From contig JAIXMF010000008.1 in assembly GCA_025201365.1 (NCBI GenBank), positions 868,001 to 932,000 on the forward strand: a stretch of DNA of 64,000 nt, read 5' to 3'. Made by a program: the position numbers and the translations under genes. The notes under the pieces are model-generated. The model made no database searches. It was not told the origin of the DNA and saw only the letters and a list, made by a program, of their open reading frames with translations. The stretch comes from Syncephalis plumigaleata (lineage: Eukaryota; Zoopagomycota; Zoopagomycetes; Zoopagales; Piptocephalidaceae). Of this stretch, positions 50,485-60,461 are shown one piece after another (the first letter of the stretch is position 1; each line of letters begins with the position of its first letter).

Positions 50485-50899
50485 GATGACGAATCAAATA
50501 ACTAGTAATAGTGTCCACGTACTTGGATCTGTGCAGTAGTATGTAAAGAATAGATGACGAAAGAGAGAGGAAGAGAAAGAGAGAGAGGAAGAGACAATTG
50601 CAGATGGACAATACAAGTCGCTAGAGCCAAACGCGACTAAAATACTAACAATAAGGATAGTGGCGACAACTACGATGATAGATGACGAAGATGCGCAGAA
50701 CTAAATCAAGTAGGTTCTAATAGAGATGGCGGAATAACTGGTAAAAAAAATAGTTAAAAACTGCCATTTCTAGGAACACTAACACTCATAATGATGATGA
50801 TGATGATGATGACAACGATGACGATGACATTCGTTCCAGCAAATACAGCTTGTCTCGTCGTTACTTCCCATTTAGATTCTTGCTAAGCAAATAAGCAAT
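50485..50899. promoter_or_regulatory. Divergent promoter region between CCT7 and the Ap4A phosphorylase
   Basis: The 415 bp between the two starts hold a purine-rich plus-strand tract at 50555-50595 (pyrimidine on the CCT7 strand) and GAT repeats at 50794-50830. No further motif is recognised. Confidence 0.4.
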
Positions 50900-52165
50900 A
50901 TGACATTTGAATCACTGATACTTTCAGTACATAATCAGGCGTTAGCGAACGGAGCACTCGTATTCACTCCTACAACCAGTGAGGTGCTACGACAGGATGG
51001 TGTCGCGGTAGGTTTCTCGTCTGTGTATGTCCTAATAACTCGTCGCTCACCTTTAAACAAAAATAGTTTAGTGTACGACTAGCACCTAGTCTAGCGAGTA
51101 AACCAACAAGTAGCGTGGATAAAGTTGGTGTACAGGAACCACCGAGGCGGAATCCGTTTCTGCCCTATGAGAAAGAACTGCTGGTTGAGGAGTTAAGTCA
51201 TCATGTTGTACTATTGAACAAATACTGCGTTGTACCTGGCCATCTTATTCTGGCCACTAAGAGTGAGTAATCAACGAGATAGGAGATGTGCAAGTAGCAC
51301 TGGCTAATGGAATGGAATGATATAGCTTTCGTACCACAAACAAACCCGCCAAGTGTCGAGGATTTCACCGCTGTTTGGTATTGTATGCGACGAGCGCAAA
51401 CACGTCAATTTGTTGCCTTTTACAATTGCGGAAAAGCATCTGGTGCAAGGTATCGTATAGCGTAGTGTTTTATCATAACAAGCTACCTTATTTATTCATT
51501 TGCTAATTAGCAAGCTAATACATATGATGATGATGATGATGATGATGATTTAGTCAGCCACATAAACATTTGCAATTACTACCGATATCCACCGATGATA
51601 TAGACTCGCCACCCATCTACAGATTAATTGAGCAGGTACCATCATTGCCAGGTATGCTAGTAAGGGCGATACGTAAGGAGCTTGTTTCTAGAACGCTATT
51701 AATTAAACGAATATTCTAGATGTACCATTCCGAGTACCTGAACTCAAGTTTGTACACGCCTGCGCGCATCTCTCCTTAGACACCACGATCATGGCATCAA
51801 CGTCGACACCTGGCGTACCACAAACACCCGAGCAACATGACGCGACCATTGGGCGTGCCCTACATCGTACATTCCTCTCGTTGGCCAGAGCCGTAAATCT
51901 AGACCTCGACGCAATACCGGATGAGGATCACGACACATTTCAGTCGTATAATCTCATATTGACGCGTCATTTCATGTTACTCGTTCCACGAAAACATGAA
52001 TCTGTAAATAATATAGCGGTAAACTCGCTAGGATTTGCTGGATTATTCCTCGCCAAGTCTTATGAGCAGATGAACATTCTGAAGCATAGTTCAATTCTGC
52101 AGCTTTTCCAGGCCTTAACATTTCCAGTGGACACTGAAACTACAGCTAACATGCCAACCCTATAA
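50900..52165 (+). CDS. APA2: Ap4A phosphorylase (ATP adenylyltransferase), Apa1/Apa2 type
   Basis: The enzyme splits diadenosine tetraphosphate with phosphate into ADP and ATP and belongs to the HIT superfamily. The product reads NPFLPYEKELLVEELSHHVV, then LNKYCVVPGHLILATKSFVP, then FYNCGKASGASQPHKHLQLL, which holds the HxHxQ catalytic motif with the nucleophilic His. The last exon gives SYNLILTRHFMLLVPRKHES and ends GFAGLFLAKSYEQMNIL. This order matches fungal Apa1/Apa2 and the length, about 330 residues, is usual. Four introns of about 55-80 bp; one carries GAT repeats near 51525-51550. Start ATG 50900 (MTFESLILSVHNQALANGAL) agrees with the family N-terminus. Confidence 0.9.
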
Positions 52166-52975
52166 GCAATTTGTTAGAGACTTTAAATGTGCTTCATCGA
52201 ATGAAGCGTCGCCTATCGAAATAAACATATGGTATACAGCTTATGATGGCGTGTATCGCGTGTTACATCGCCTCTTTCATTTCGACATTCTAGCGTAAAA
52301 AGACGAATGTAATAAGCTAGGGAACATCAATAATGCCTGTTTGAAACTGGCAACAGTCACGTCATCATCATCATCATCAGCATCATCATCATCGTCAACC
52401 AACGTATATAGATGCTACCAGAACGATAGGTCAAGAATCGAGTCTCACCCTTGTCTATAACTTTTGTCAAGTATACAATGTTTTAGCTATTAATACTTTA
52501 CACGATGAAGATGTCGCACCGTACACATGAAACAGCAATATGCGCACCATTCGTATTACCTCATGTTATCGTCGAGATGTTGTGCGTTAGGGCAACACAA
52601 CGTATACGTATATGTATACATATTAACTTCATCATGATCAACTACCAAATCGAGCATTCGCCTGATTTTCGTACAACACTCTTCTAAAACGTCTATATGA
52701 TTTCGTGAAGGCATCAGGACTATCATCGTTCTTTTTTCACTTTGGCCTATAGACCCTCTTGTAGAATATAAAAGCACCACGCAATTGTCTCGTCATGTCC
52801 ATATCCACCAACACATCTTATTCATTGCACTTTCCAGTAATCTCTTAATTGTAACGAGCAAGTGCCGGTCCTTCTTGTTTAACGCACACCTTTTTCTTAG
52901 CAAAAAAGAACAACCTGCATTCTTCTAGTCTTCATTGTGAATCTTTTTTTCCTAAGCATTGCAAGTTAATTTAAT
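52166..52975. other. Intergenic region
   Basis: No gene is supported in these 810 bp. CAT/ATC repeats lie at 52361-52395, and the 110 bp before the next gene (52855-52970) are pyrimidine-rich with TTTTT runs, probably its promoter and leader. A 60-codon open frame at 52505 is judged to be chance. Confidence 0.5.
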
Positions 52976-54634
52976 ATGAAATTCCCACTTAGCATTGCTA
53001 TTCTAGTGGCCACACTTGCCCTATGGACTGTGGAGGCGACTCCTACTGGTTATAACGGTCAATCCAGTTCAGCTAGCGGCAGTTCCAGTAGCAGCAGCTC
53101 CAGCAGTAGTTCCAGCAGTTACGCCGGTAGCAAATCCGGTAGTCACTCCAGCAGTAATTCAAAGAGCCACTCCAAGAGTAAATCAAAGAGTTACTACGGC
53201 AGTCACTCTATTAGCAAATCTGGCCACCATTCGAAAAGTAGATCTCACAACAAATCTCACAGTAAATTTCACAGTAAATCTGGCAGCTACTCCGTTAGCA
53301 AATCTGGCAGTAAATCTCACAGTAAAGCTGGTAGCAAGTCCAGAAAGAAACATGGTGGCTACACAGGCAGTGGCTCCGGTAGTGGCTCTGGCAGTGGTTC
53401 AGGCAGTGGTTCAGGTAGCGGTTCAGGTAGTGGCTCAGGTAGTGGCTCGCGTGGCTACATTGGTAGCAACACTGACAGTACTTCTGGTAGCAACACTGGC
53501 AGCAATTCAACCAGTAATACAGCCAGCAACTCAAGCAGGAACACAACCAGCAACACAGCCAGCAACACAGCCAACAAATCAGGCAGCAAATCAGGCAGCA
53601 AATCAGACAGCAAAGCAGACAGCAAAGCAGACAGCAAATCAGGCAGCAAATCAAGCAGCAATTCTAGTAGCTACTCTGATAGCGCTTCTATCAGCAAAGC
53701 TGCCAGCAGCTCTGGTAGCATCTCAAACAGCAACTCAGGTGTCAAGTCAAGTAGTAACTCCAATAATGCTGCTGTAACCAACACAGCCAGCAACACAAGC
53801 AGCAACGCTGTTAGCAGGGCTGACGACGACTATGACGATGAATTCGATACTGCTGATGAAATCAGCTTCGGCAGCGATTCAAGCAGCAGTTCTGGTAGCT
53901 ATTCTAGTAGCAGCTCTAGCAGTGATTCAAGTAACAGCTCTGGCAGCACCAATAGTGGCGTCAAACAAGCAACATATGCTACCGCTCCTTTTGTTATTCC
54001 AACTATTGGCACTCCCAGTCCATTGGCTAATTCACAAGTTGCAAGCTATCAAGCTAATAATGCCGCATCAATCAATAACAATCAAGGCTTGTCGCAATCA
54101 TCATCGTCATCATCAGCGGAATCGCACAGCTCTAATTCCTCCAATGTTAATGGCAAGAAAACCTCATCAAGCTCATATGAGACACAAGCTTCCGACCTGA
54201 AATCTTTCAGTAATGGCTCAGAAAACTTTCAGTCCGGCAGCGCAATAGCTGCCGCCATCAAGACAAAGTCGGACGGTGATAAATACACTAGTACCGGTGA
54301 ATTCGGTTCGTCCACCGCTAATGTCAATAACTCGGGCGGTTCGATGGAGACCAAGAATGCCGCGTACGCTATCACTCCTGATACTGTGAATCTCATAAAT
54401 GATGGCGATAAAATCGACTTGCCCGCTGGAACTTTTCTTACCGCGGATCTTCTTATAAATAGCGCTAAACAGAACAGCATACCTGATGAATTCGCGTCTT
54501 TATTCGGCGGTGGTATGAATAATAACTCCCAGAATAACGCTGCAAACAACGGATACCCTTCGGTCAAGACAGCCCAATCTGCTAATGATTCAGGCAGCGC
54601 CTATCGTGCAGAAGTCTCTGGTAATGCTTACTAG
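52976..54634 (+). CDS. Secreted Ser/Lys-rich repetitive protein, probable wall or matrix protein
   Basis: A single exon codes for 552 residues. The first 21 (MKFPLSIAILVATLALWTVE) are a textbook signal peptide, cut near ATPTG. The next 280 residues are dipeptide-like repeats in register: poly-Ser, Ser-Lys/Ser-His (SKSHSKSKSKSYYGSHS), a run of Gly-Ser, then Asn/Thr-Ser and Lys/Asp-Ser blocks. An acidic break (DDDYDDEFDTADE) at about residue 285 leads to a second Ser-rich part and a less repetitive C-terminal 200 residues (EFASLFGGGMNNNSQNN). The positive-then-acidic pattern and lack of cysteine suggest an extended, possibly glycosylated or self-associating matrix protein. No known domain. Alternative frames are also open over the repeat, a composition effect. 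Function unknown. Confidence 0.75.
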   Translation: MKFPLSIAILVATLALWTVEATPTGYNGQSSSASGSSSSSSSSSSSSSYAGSKSGSHSSSNSKSHSKSKSKSYYGSHSISKSGHHSKSRSHNKSHSKFHSKSGSYSVSKSGSKSHSKAGSKSRKKHGGYTGSGSGSGSGSGSGSGSGSGSGSGSGSGSRGYIGSNTDSTSGSNTGSNSTSNTASNSSRNTTSNTASNTANKSGSKSGSKSDSKADSKADSKSGSKSSSNSSSYSDSASISKAASSSGSISNSNSGVKSSSNSNNAAVTNTASNTSSNAVSRADDDYDDEFDTADEISFGSDSSSSSGSYSSSSSSSDSSNSSGSTNSGVKQATYATAPFVIPTIGTPSPLANSQVASYQANNAASINNNQGLSQSSSSSSAESHSSNSSNVNGKKTSSSSYETQASDLKSFSNGSENFQSGSAIAAAIKTKSDGDKYTSTGEFGSSTANVNNSGGSMETKNAAYAITPDTVNLINDGDKIDLPAGTFLTADLLINSAKQNSIPDEFASLFGGGMNNNSQNNAANNGYPSVKTAQSANDSGSAYRAEVSGNAY

Positions 54635-54921
54635 TGCAATCCTAAATGAGCTCACCATATGCTGTATGCGTATTTTTTATTAAGGAATACTAAATAAACG
54701 TATGATAGTATATGAGTTAACTCTCTATAGTATTATAATTTGTTCAAAGCATATCATTAATGTTTATTTCTGTGTTTACAAGTTCAAATGTAATTTAATT
54801 CATGGTCATTAGAGCAATTAATTGATTGATTGATTAATATATATTATTATTTTATTAACAAAGCCAATAGATGATAAACTGTACATAGCATGAGGTCGTT
54901 AAACTACAAAAAGAAATAAAG

Positions 54922-55644
54922 TCAAGCTACTAACGCGGCTTCAGCAAGCCAGTTTGGTTGCATTGCTGCAGCGCGTTCAATATCCGCCGTCCATCCGTCG
55001 TATAATAGTGCAAAATCGTCGTCGTCGTTCATCCAATCGTTTATTAATGCCTCGCTATCCGCGGCATTATCCGCGTTATTTCTCGCGCTTTCAAGCATCG
55101 TTAATAGATCGGGGAAGCGCACAAAACTCGCTAGATTCGATAGTCCCGTCAAACGAGGTAGTGCTGGCAATGTTGGCAAGTCTGGCAAATGCGACAAGCT
55201 ACGCAACATTGGAAGGTGTCGCAGATCCTGTAGTGCTGGAAGTTCGGGCAGCATTGAGAACTCAGGAAATGCCGGTAGGCACGGCAGTTCAGGCAATCGA
55301 GATAGACCGGCAAGATCGGCCAGTCCCTCAAGTGCCTCCCTCGCTTCCGATCGCATGCCTTCTACCAGTTCGACGTGCCATCGACTCTGTCTAGCGTGTT
55401 GACGCCATTCAGAATACACGGTACGACATCGACGTAGGCTGGCAGCGTTTTCCGCCACCACAACTGCAAGTGTAACACATGCCGCACCGGCAATAATCCA
55501 CGGTGCAGCAGTGAGGGGATCCGCGAGCGCGTTCGGCACCGATATAGTTTTAAGTTGCTCTGCAATAAACTCGGATACAATACCGTCCACCTCTCCACCA
55601 CTGCCACTGCCACTGCCAGTAGAGGGAAGTAGATAAGTAGCCAT
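54922..55644 (-). CDS. Membrane protein with a Leu-Pro period-3 repeat, function unknown
   Basis: A single exon of 240 codons starts MATYLLPSTGSGSGSGGEVD. One hydrophobic segment, WIIAGAACVTLAVVVAENAA (about residues 49-68), is probably a membrane span. After a charged helix (YSEWRQHARQSRWHVELVEG) comes a block of about 75 residues with Leu (or Phe) at nearly every third position, often followed by Pro: LSRLPELPCLPAFPEF, LPELPALQDLRHLPML, LPDLPTLPALPRL. The C-terminal 65 residues are acidic (NDWMNDDDDFALLYDGW). Codon use is richer in G and C than the flanking DNA, which supports coding. I know no family with this repeat; a left-handed or polyproline-type helix is conceivable. Its 3' end faces the Ser-rich gene. 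Confidence 0.6.
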   Translation of the reverse strand: MATYLLPSTGSGSGSGGEVDGIVSEFIAEQLKTISVPNALADPLTAAPWIIAGAACVTLAVVVAENAASLRRCRTVYSEWRQHARQSRWHVELVEGMRSEAREALEGLADLAGLSRLPELPCLPAFPEFSMLPELPALQDLRHLPMLRSLSHLPDLPTLPALPRLTGLSNLASFVRFPDLLTMLESARNNADNAADSEALINDWMNDDDDFALLYDGWTADIERAAAMQPNWLAEAALVA

Positions 55645-56136
55645 AGGGAAATATGAGATTGGCAGTACTAATTGACGTGATTCGATAATAGAAATTGTAT
55701 TAAAAAATAGGAATGTGATCGTAGAACAAGGAGAAAAGAGAGAGAATAAGCGAGTGAGCGTTTACTTGCTGAAACCTCAAATTTGGTGATCTCGTCGTTC
55801 CAAGAGTTAATATGCCATTTCCCAATTTGGTAGTGTGTTGACATTCATGTGATCATAAAGTCCTACAGTGCTTCGATAAGCATAACACTATGCCTATTAA
55901 GTGTTGTTATCAGTTTCAACAGGAAGCATAGATAACAGTCATAAGTAATGCATACTTGTTGTTTATGTTTATGTTTATTTCGTTGTTGTTGTTGCTATTG
56001 TATTACTCCTTAATTATATCATAATTACATTGAGGCTTCAATCTAGGTATCTAACGTGATTGGCAAAATTGTTGAAACCAAGTTCTACCTCATGCATTCC
56101 ATTGCCAAGCTTAATCAAATGATATATTGCAAAATA
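55645..56136. other. Intergenic region upstream of the Leu-Pro gene
   Basis: No gene is seen. A purine-rich tract at 55725-55760 is pyrimidine on the coding strand of the Leu-Pro gene, about 80 bp before its start. GTT repeats lie at 55983-55997. The MITE follows. Confidence 0.5.
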
Positions 56137-56365
56137 CAGGCTTTTTCCAACCAATTTGCGCAGTTACCCATTTGTCTTTACGAATAAATAATAGTTATCG
56201 CTATCAATAAATGATCCATTACTGAATACTGAATTGTTATTATTATCATGCTATATCAATTGGTATTTCTACGGTGATAATGGATGTTAACAATTGTGTT
56301 AATCTATCTATTAATAAACTGTAAATGTTAAAAGATAAATGCGCAAACTGGATGGAAAAACACTG
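56137..56365. mobile_element. MITE of the Tc1-mariner type, 229 bp
   Basis: The element begins CAGGCTTTTTCCAACCAATT and ends in the inverse of CAGTGTTTTTCCATCCAGTT, giving about 26-bp inverted repeats with about five mismatches that both run into TTTGCGCA. TA flanks it on both sides. There is no coding capacity. The outer 16 bases resemble those of the 4.5-kb transposon at 32765, so a related transposase probably moved it. The end mismatches suggest it is older than that element. It lies about 100 bp after the stop of the sugar porter gene. Confidence 0.75.
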
Positions 56366-56467
56366 TAGGTTGTCATTAGTTAATTAAATGTTTACTAATA
56401 AATTGAAATGCTAATTATTTATTATTTGTAATATGTAAACGAGCGATTAACTAATGAAAATGCCATA

Positions 56468-57865
56468 TTATGCCTTGGATATGCTGATTCGTTGACGAAC
56501 AGCTAGTTGTGTAATCTCTTCGAGTGATTTGTTCTTGGTTTCATGGAGAATAAAGTAGTAAGCGAAACTGGCGAGCAAACATATGACGGCGTATATTACA
56601 AAAATACGCCAACCAATAGTGGTCATCATATACGGCGTCAACTGTGCAATAAAGAAATTCACCATTAGATTGGCCGATACACCGAGTGACATCATGGTGG
56701 CGCGTACATTTTGCGGGAAGATCTCGGACAGGTACAGCCAGGTAACGGGACCCCATGTAATACTGTAGATGCCATTGAAGCTGTACAACGTTGTTAATAC
56801 GCCGTATTTCCTTCCTTCTCGAGAAATACTGGAATCATCCAGAGCTAACAGTGTAGCTAGTGCAACAAGTATCGAACAAATTAGCGTGCCACCATATACG
56901 AAGGATGACTTGCGACCTAGTTTATCAATGGTAAAGACACCCAACAGAGTGAAAACCATAGCTGAGACACTATTGCCGATATTCAGTAAAAGTTGTTCTT
57001 GACTATCGGTGACACCGGCACTCTTTAGAATATCGGGTCCATAGTAACTGATTGTCGCGCTACCGCAAAAGTTTTGCAATCCTGTAATGGCGAGACTGAG
57101 CAACACTACGCGTCGTATACTTTTATCCGTGATCAACTTCCATTTCGATGGTCCGCCGGCATCTTTCTTTGGACAGCTTGACGTAAGCTTATCGACTTCC
57201 ATGGCCACGATCCCGTCATTTTCATTAAGATGTAAAAGTCGGGCCAGGTGTTTACGTGCCTCGATCTCGCGACCCTGAGATACAAGCCATCGCGGTGACA
57301 TGGGCGAGAATATCATGCCGACGATGACCAGTACAGCCGGGATAACCTGCATGGACAAAGAGGTACGGAAACTTGCCGTGCCATCAATATGGCTTACTCC
57401 GTAGCCAGCGACACCGGCCACCACCATTCCAACGGTGACGCACAAATGTCTTAGGAATCCGAAAGCACCGCGTTTATCCTTGGGCGCAATCTCCGAATTG
57501 TAAAGGGGCGCAGCAGAGAAGGAAAGACCTTTTCCTATGCCGCCCAGGATACGAGCAACGTATAGCATGGGCAGGCCGTTAGAGGCTGTTTGCATGCTAG
57601 CACCTAGTGCAAATATGAGTGACGAGGCAATGATCATTGTACGTCGTCCATATCTGTCTATGAAGTATCCGCCGAAAAACGAGCTTATAAAGGCGCCCAA
57701 CACGTAGCTCGAGGTGATGAAACCCTTCTGGAAGCTGTTCGTCCACTGGAAATACTCTTGGGTAGCCGGTATTGCCAAGACAGCGCTAATGGTAGAAATA
57801 TCGTAGCCACTGTAGAAACCACACAATGATGAAGAGATGGCTGCTATCCACAAAGTACGCGTCAT
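56468..57865 (-). CDS. MFS sugar porter family transporter
   Basis: A single exon of 465 codons starts MTRTLWIAAISSSLCGFYSG. Twelve hydrophobic segments are visible. Sugar porter motifs are in place: GGYFIDRYGRRTM between spans 2 and 3, SPRWLVSQGREIEARKHL after span 6, TIDKLGRKSSF between spans 8 and 9, and WLYLSEIFPQNVRA near span 10. It ends HETKNKSLEEI, typical of fungal hexose transporters (usually ETKGxSLEEI). The cytoplasmic termini are short, so the protein is near the lower end of the family length. The substrate is likely a hexose or related sugar. It has no introns although nearly all conserved neighbours have several. That may reflect the family or a transfer or retroposition history, which I cannot test here. 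Confidence 0.9.
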   Translation of the reverse strand: MTRTLWIAAISSSLCGFYSGYDISTISAVLAIPATQEYFQWTNSFQKGFITSSYVLGAFISSFFGGYFIDRYGRRTMIIASSLIFALGASMQTASNGLPMLYVARILGGIGKGLSFSAAPLYNSEIAPKDKRGAFGFLRHLCVTVGMVVAGVAGYGVSHIDGTASFRTSLSMQVIPAVLVIVGMIFSPMSPRWLVSQGREIEARKHLARLLHLNENDGIVAMEVDKLTSSCPKKDAGGPSKWKLITDKSIRRVVLLSLAITGLQNFCGSATISYYGPDILKSAGVTDSQEQLLLNIGNSVSAMVFTLLGVFTIDKLGRKSSFVYGGTLICSILVALATLLALDDSSISREGRKYGVLTTLYSFNGIYSITWGPVTWLYLSEIFPQNVRATMMSLGVSANLMVNFFIAQLTPYMMTTIGWRIFVIYAVICLLASFAYYFILHETKNKSLEEITQLAVRQRISISKA

Positions 57866-58925
57866 TTTCCGTTGTTGTTGTTGTTGTTGTTGTTTTTCCT
57901 AAGTAGTAACCAGTACTATGCTAAATTATACTATTGATATATTATGCTGAATAGTGAATGAATTTACTATTTTAAATAATGCGTACTAAATGCCAATGCA
58001 GAGTGAATAATAATGGACTCATGCTTACACAAACACATAAAGACATTGTTCTTTTAAATATCAAAGAAAAGAAGTTGTAGAATCTCGCGTCTTGTTCGTC
58101 CTCTCAAATAAAGGGCTATGCATTCCAAACAATGTTACTACGTTTCCATTCCTGGCAAGCGTCAGTTATCTATATCCTACCTTGTGACATGTATGGAACT
58201 AGGATATTGTCATGAAATCTCATTGCTCATGTATCACAATGATAAAGCGTTATCTGGTGCAATGTCATGAAACTTTGTCATCCGTTTATCTCGATGTCAA
58301 GGCATTATATATTTATATTTATATTTATAGATAGATAGAAGCGGGGAGGAATACTCGTTGTTACTTTGAAACCAGTTGCATCCTCATTTGATCTGCAGCA
58401 ACATCTCCTCCCTATACCTTTGAAGGCACCTACTTGCTGAAACAAATATGATACGCATCTACAAACAAGTACCATTGCATTTGCACAATGATTAATCATT
58501 GCTGCTTCTCTCATGCTAACTCCCTCCCCCTAATTGATCAGCGCGCGCGTGCCTACTTTGTTTTTTGCTAAATCTATTTCTAGTTGAATCAGTTCAGGGA
58601 TCACTAAGTCAATGATAACGAATTGAAACTATGCTACAATGGAAATCTTTATGGAAGAAATAGTAGATTGAGCAAACAAACAAACAAACATAATAGTGTA
58701 ATAGTAGTAAGTCATTGCTGCCTTGAACAATATTCTAACATGTTACAATGTCAAAGCGATGCCTGAATGTTTAGTAATTAAAATAACAAGAATAAGCATG
58801 ATAATAGATTTATGTACATTGCTATACTTGCTTATATTAATCATGTTAATAATACGAAAATGCTACACTGCACTATGTCTACGGTATTTATTGCTAGTAA
58901 AGGTAAGATGACATGACATCGATGA
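57866..58925. other. Intergenic region
   Basis: No gene is supported in 1.06 kb. A GTT run at 57872-57893 lies just upstream of the sugar porter start, TATTTA repeats lie at 58308-58330 and AAAC repeats at 58674-58690. Open frames near 58305 and 58723 are short and look like chance. Confidence 0.5.
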
Positions 58926-59574
58926 CTAGTATATCTCGTCAAATGGTTGCGTATCATTGAAGCAACTATCGAACACCTCATGTACTGCACGTTCAGCCAC
59001 ACCAGGAGCGGAACATGGTGGATTCTGGCTTACCGAGAGGATAGCACGACGCTTTACACAAGCCTAGATGTTTCAGTTAGCGTATTGCAATCCAGCATAT
59101 CATTTAGCATCACTGGCACATTACCTGTAACTGCTTAGCGAACTTGAAATTGCCCCGCGACATTTCACGCAACCAGCCACAATCGCCGCTAAGTGTAGCG
59201 GCACGCACCTCGGAACACGCATGATGTAAGCAATTACTCCAATCCACATTGAATTTACTGAATCACACAAGTATAAAGTAAGTTTGCATTAGATATACAA
59301 ATATATAGGGAGAGTAGTATTCGCTTACCAATGATCATAAGCGTGCACCATTTCATGGACTATCGTCTCTTCCATATGCGCGATATTATAGAATCGATTC
59401 TGACATAATAGAATACCATATTCCGGACTGAATCCACCACTACGCGTACCATCGCATGGCATACACTTTAACTCCTCGGGCCTCATAGGGCAGCCGACTT
59501 TTTCCAACTCCTTACTCATGAAATTAACGACTGGACCTATACAATTATCATTATTATTCATTCATTCATTCCTG

Positions 59575-59607
<33 letters not shown>

Positions 59608-59856
59608 ACTATTCCTCGCCAGTTGGTCGCGCCATTTTTCACAACGTCGACAATCCTCCTCCTCTTTAGCTATGGCCATATCAGTCTTTGCACTATCACT
59701 CCCTTCGTATCCACTCATAATAGTGAACCGCTTGTACCAATGCTCGAATAAACGCGTGCTCTGATCAGTTGCTGCTGCCGATAAGCGTGATTCCCTTATA
59801 GATTCATTGCGTCGTGGCAATTCAGCACTAGTTCCACTTGTAGTATTTAGTTGCAT
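58926..59856 (-). CDS. ATP23: Mitochondrial inner membrane protease Atp23
   Basis: Atp23 is a zinc metallopeptidase of the intermembrane space that matures and assembles ATP synthase subunit 6. The product reads CMPCDGTRSGGFSPEYGILL, then HMEETIVHEMVHAYDHWKFN, which holds the HExxH zinc and catalytic motif. Next come the family block VDWSNCLHHACSEVRAATLS, GDCGWLREMSRGNFKFAKQ and CVKRRAILSVSQNPPC, and the end VFDSCFNDTQPFDEIY. All parts come in order across three introns, one with CTA repeats at 59576-59605. Start ATG 59856 (MQLNTTSGTSAELP) gives a leader of about 70 residues longer than usual, with a CRRC pair. Conserved cysteines are in place for disulfide trapping in the intermembrane space. 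Divergent from the Mtr10 gene. Confidence 0.93.
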
Positions 59857-60461
59857 AGTGTATATTATTACTGCTGTTATTATGTTGTCAGGAGAAAGGG
59901 AGAACACCACTACCGCGTACTTTTATCGTTAATAAGAGTTATGTAGTTGTTGTATATCAAGTATTGCCACAATGTTATTACAAAAAAAAAGGGTTTGCAG
60001 TGGTGTTTTTTACAGCTATTTCCTCAACATCTGCCAATCTTTATTGGTTAGAAAAACACTGTATGTGCATGCGTGTTTGTGTGCGTGCAATGACAATTGA
60101 TCATGTCATTGGCATTTGTGTGTACTCACAACTCTCACACCTATCCGCATTTTCGTATCTTTCCTTCATCTTTTTATTCAACAGATCCGTTGGCGATCCT
60201 AAGCATACATCCAGTGCTACCTGACTACTCTCTCTGTCTCTGTGTCCCTGTTCTTATTGCACTAGTCAGAATCGTAGTTGCTGTCGACGATACTTGCACG
60301 CCTTTCCTCTGCATTCACACTTGGATTCACTAGTGGTTTGGCGAGTGTCGCGTCATTGTTGCTCGCTGTCAAAAAAAAAGTGTGTATTTATATCGTATTC
60401 ACTGTACAGGAGCATATCGGTAGAGAGGGAAAAGGCCACTAGTTGTAATCAAGTAGAGAAG
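59857..60461. promoter_or_regulatory. Divergent promoter region between ATP23 and the Mtr10 gene, with a transposon-end relic
   Basis: No gene is supported in 605 bp. A relic of a transposon end lies at 60031-60061. The plus strand is pyrimidine-rich at 60125-60270, upstream of the Mtr10 start, as before several other genes of the window. Confidence 0.45.
60031..60061 (-). repeat. Solo terminal-repeat relic
   Basis: Read from the minus strand it starts CAGTGTTTTTCTAACCAATA, close to the right end of the MITE at 56137, and it is followed on the plus strand by TA. A weak partner (CAGTGGTGTTTTTTACA) lies 33 bp upstream, so a tiny or deleted copy is possible. Confidence 0.35.

Noticed and set aside
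53016-53777. A second 253-codon frame inside the Ser-rich gene
   Set aside because: It is a shadow of the AGC/GGT-type repeat read one base off, giving Val/Ala/Thr runs; it starts inside the signal-peptide codons of the true frame.
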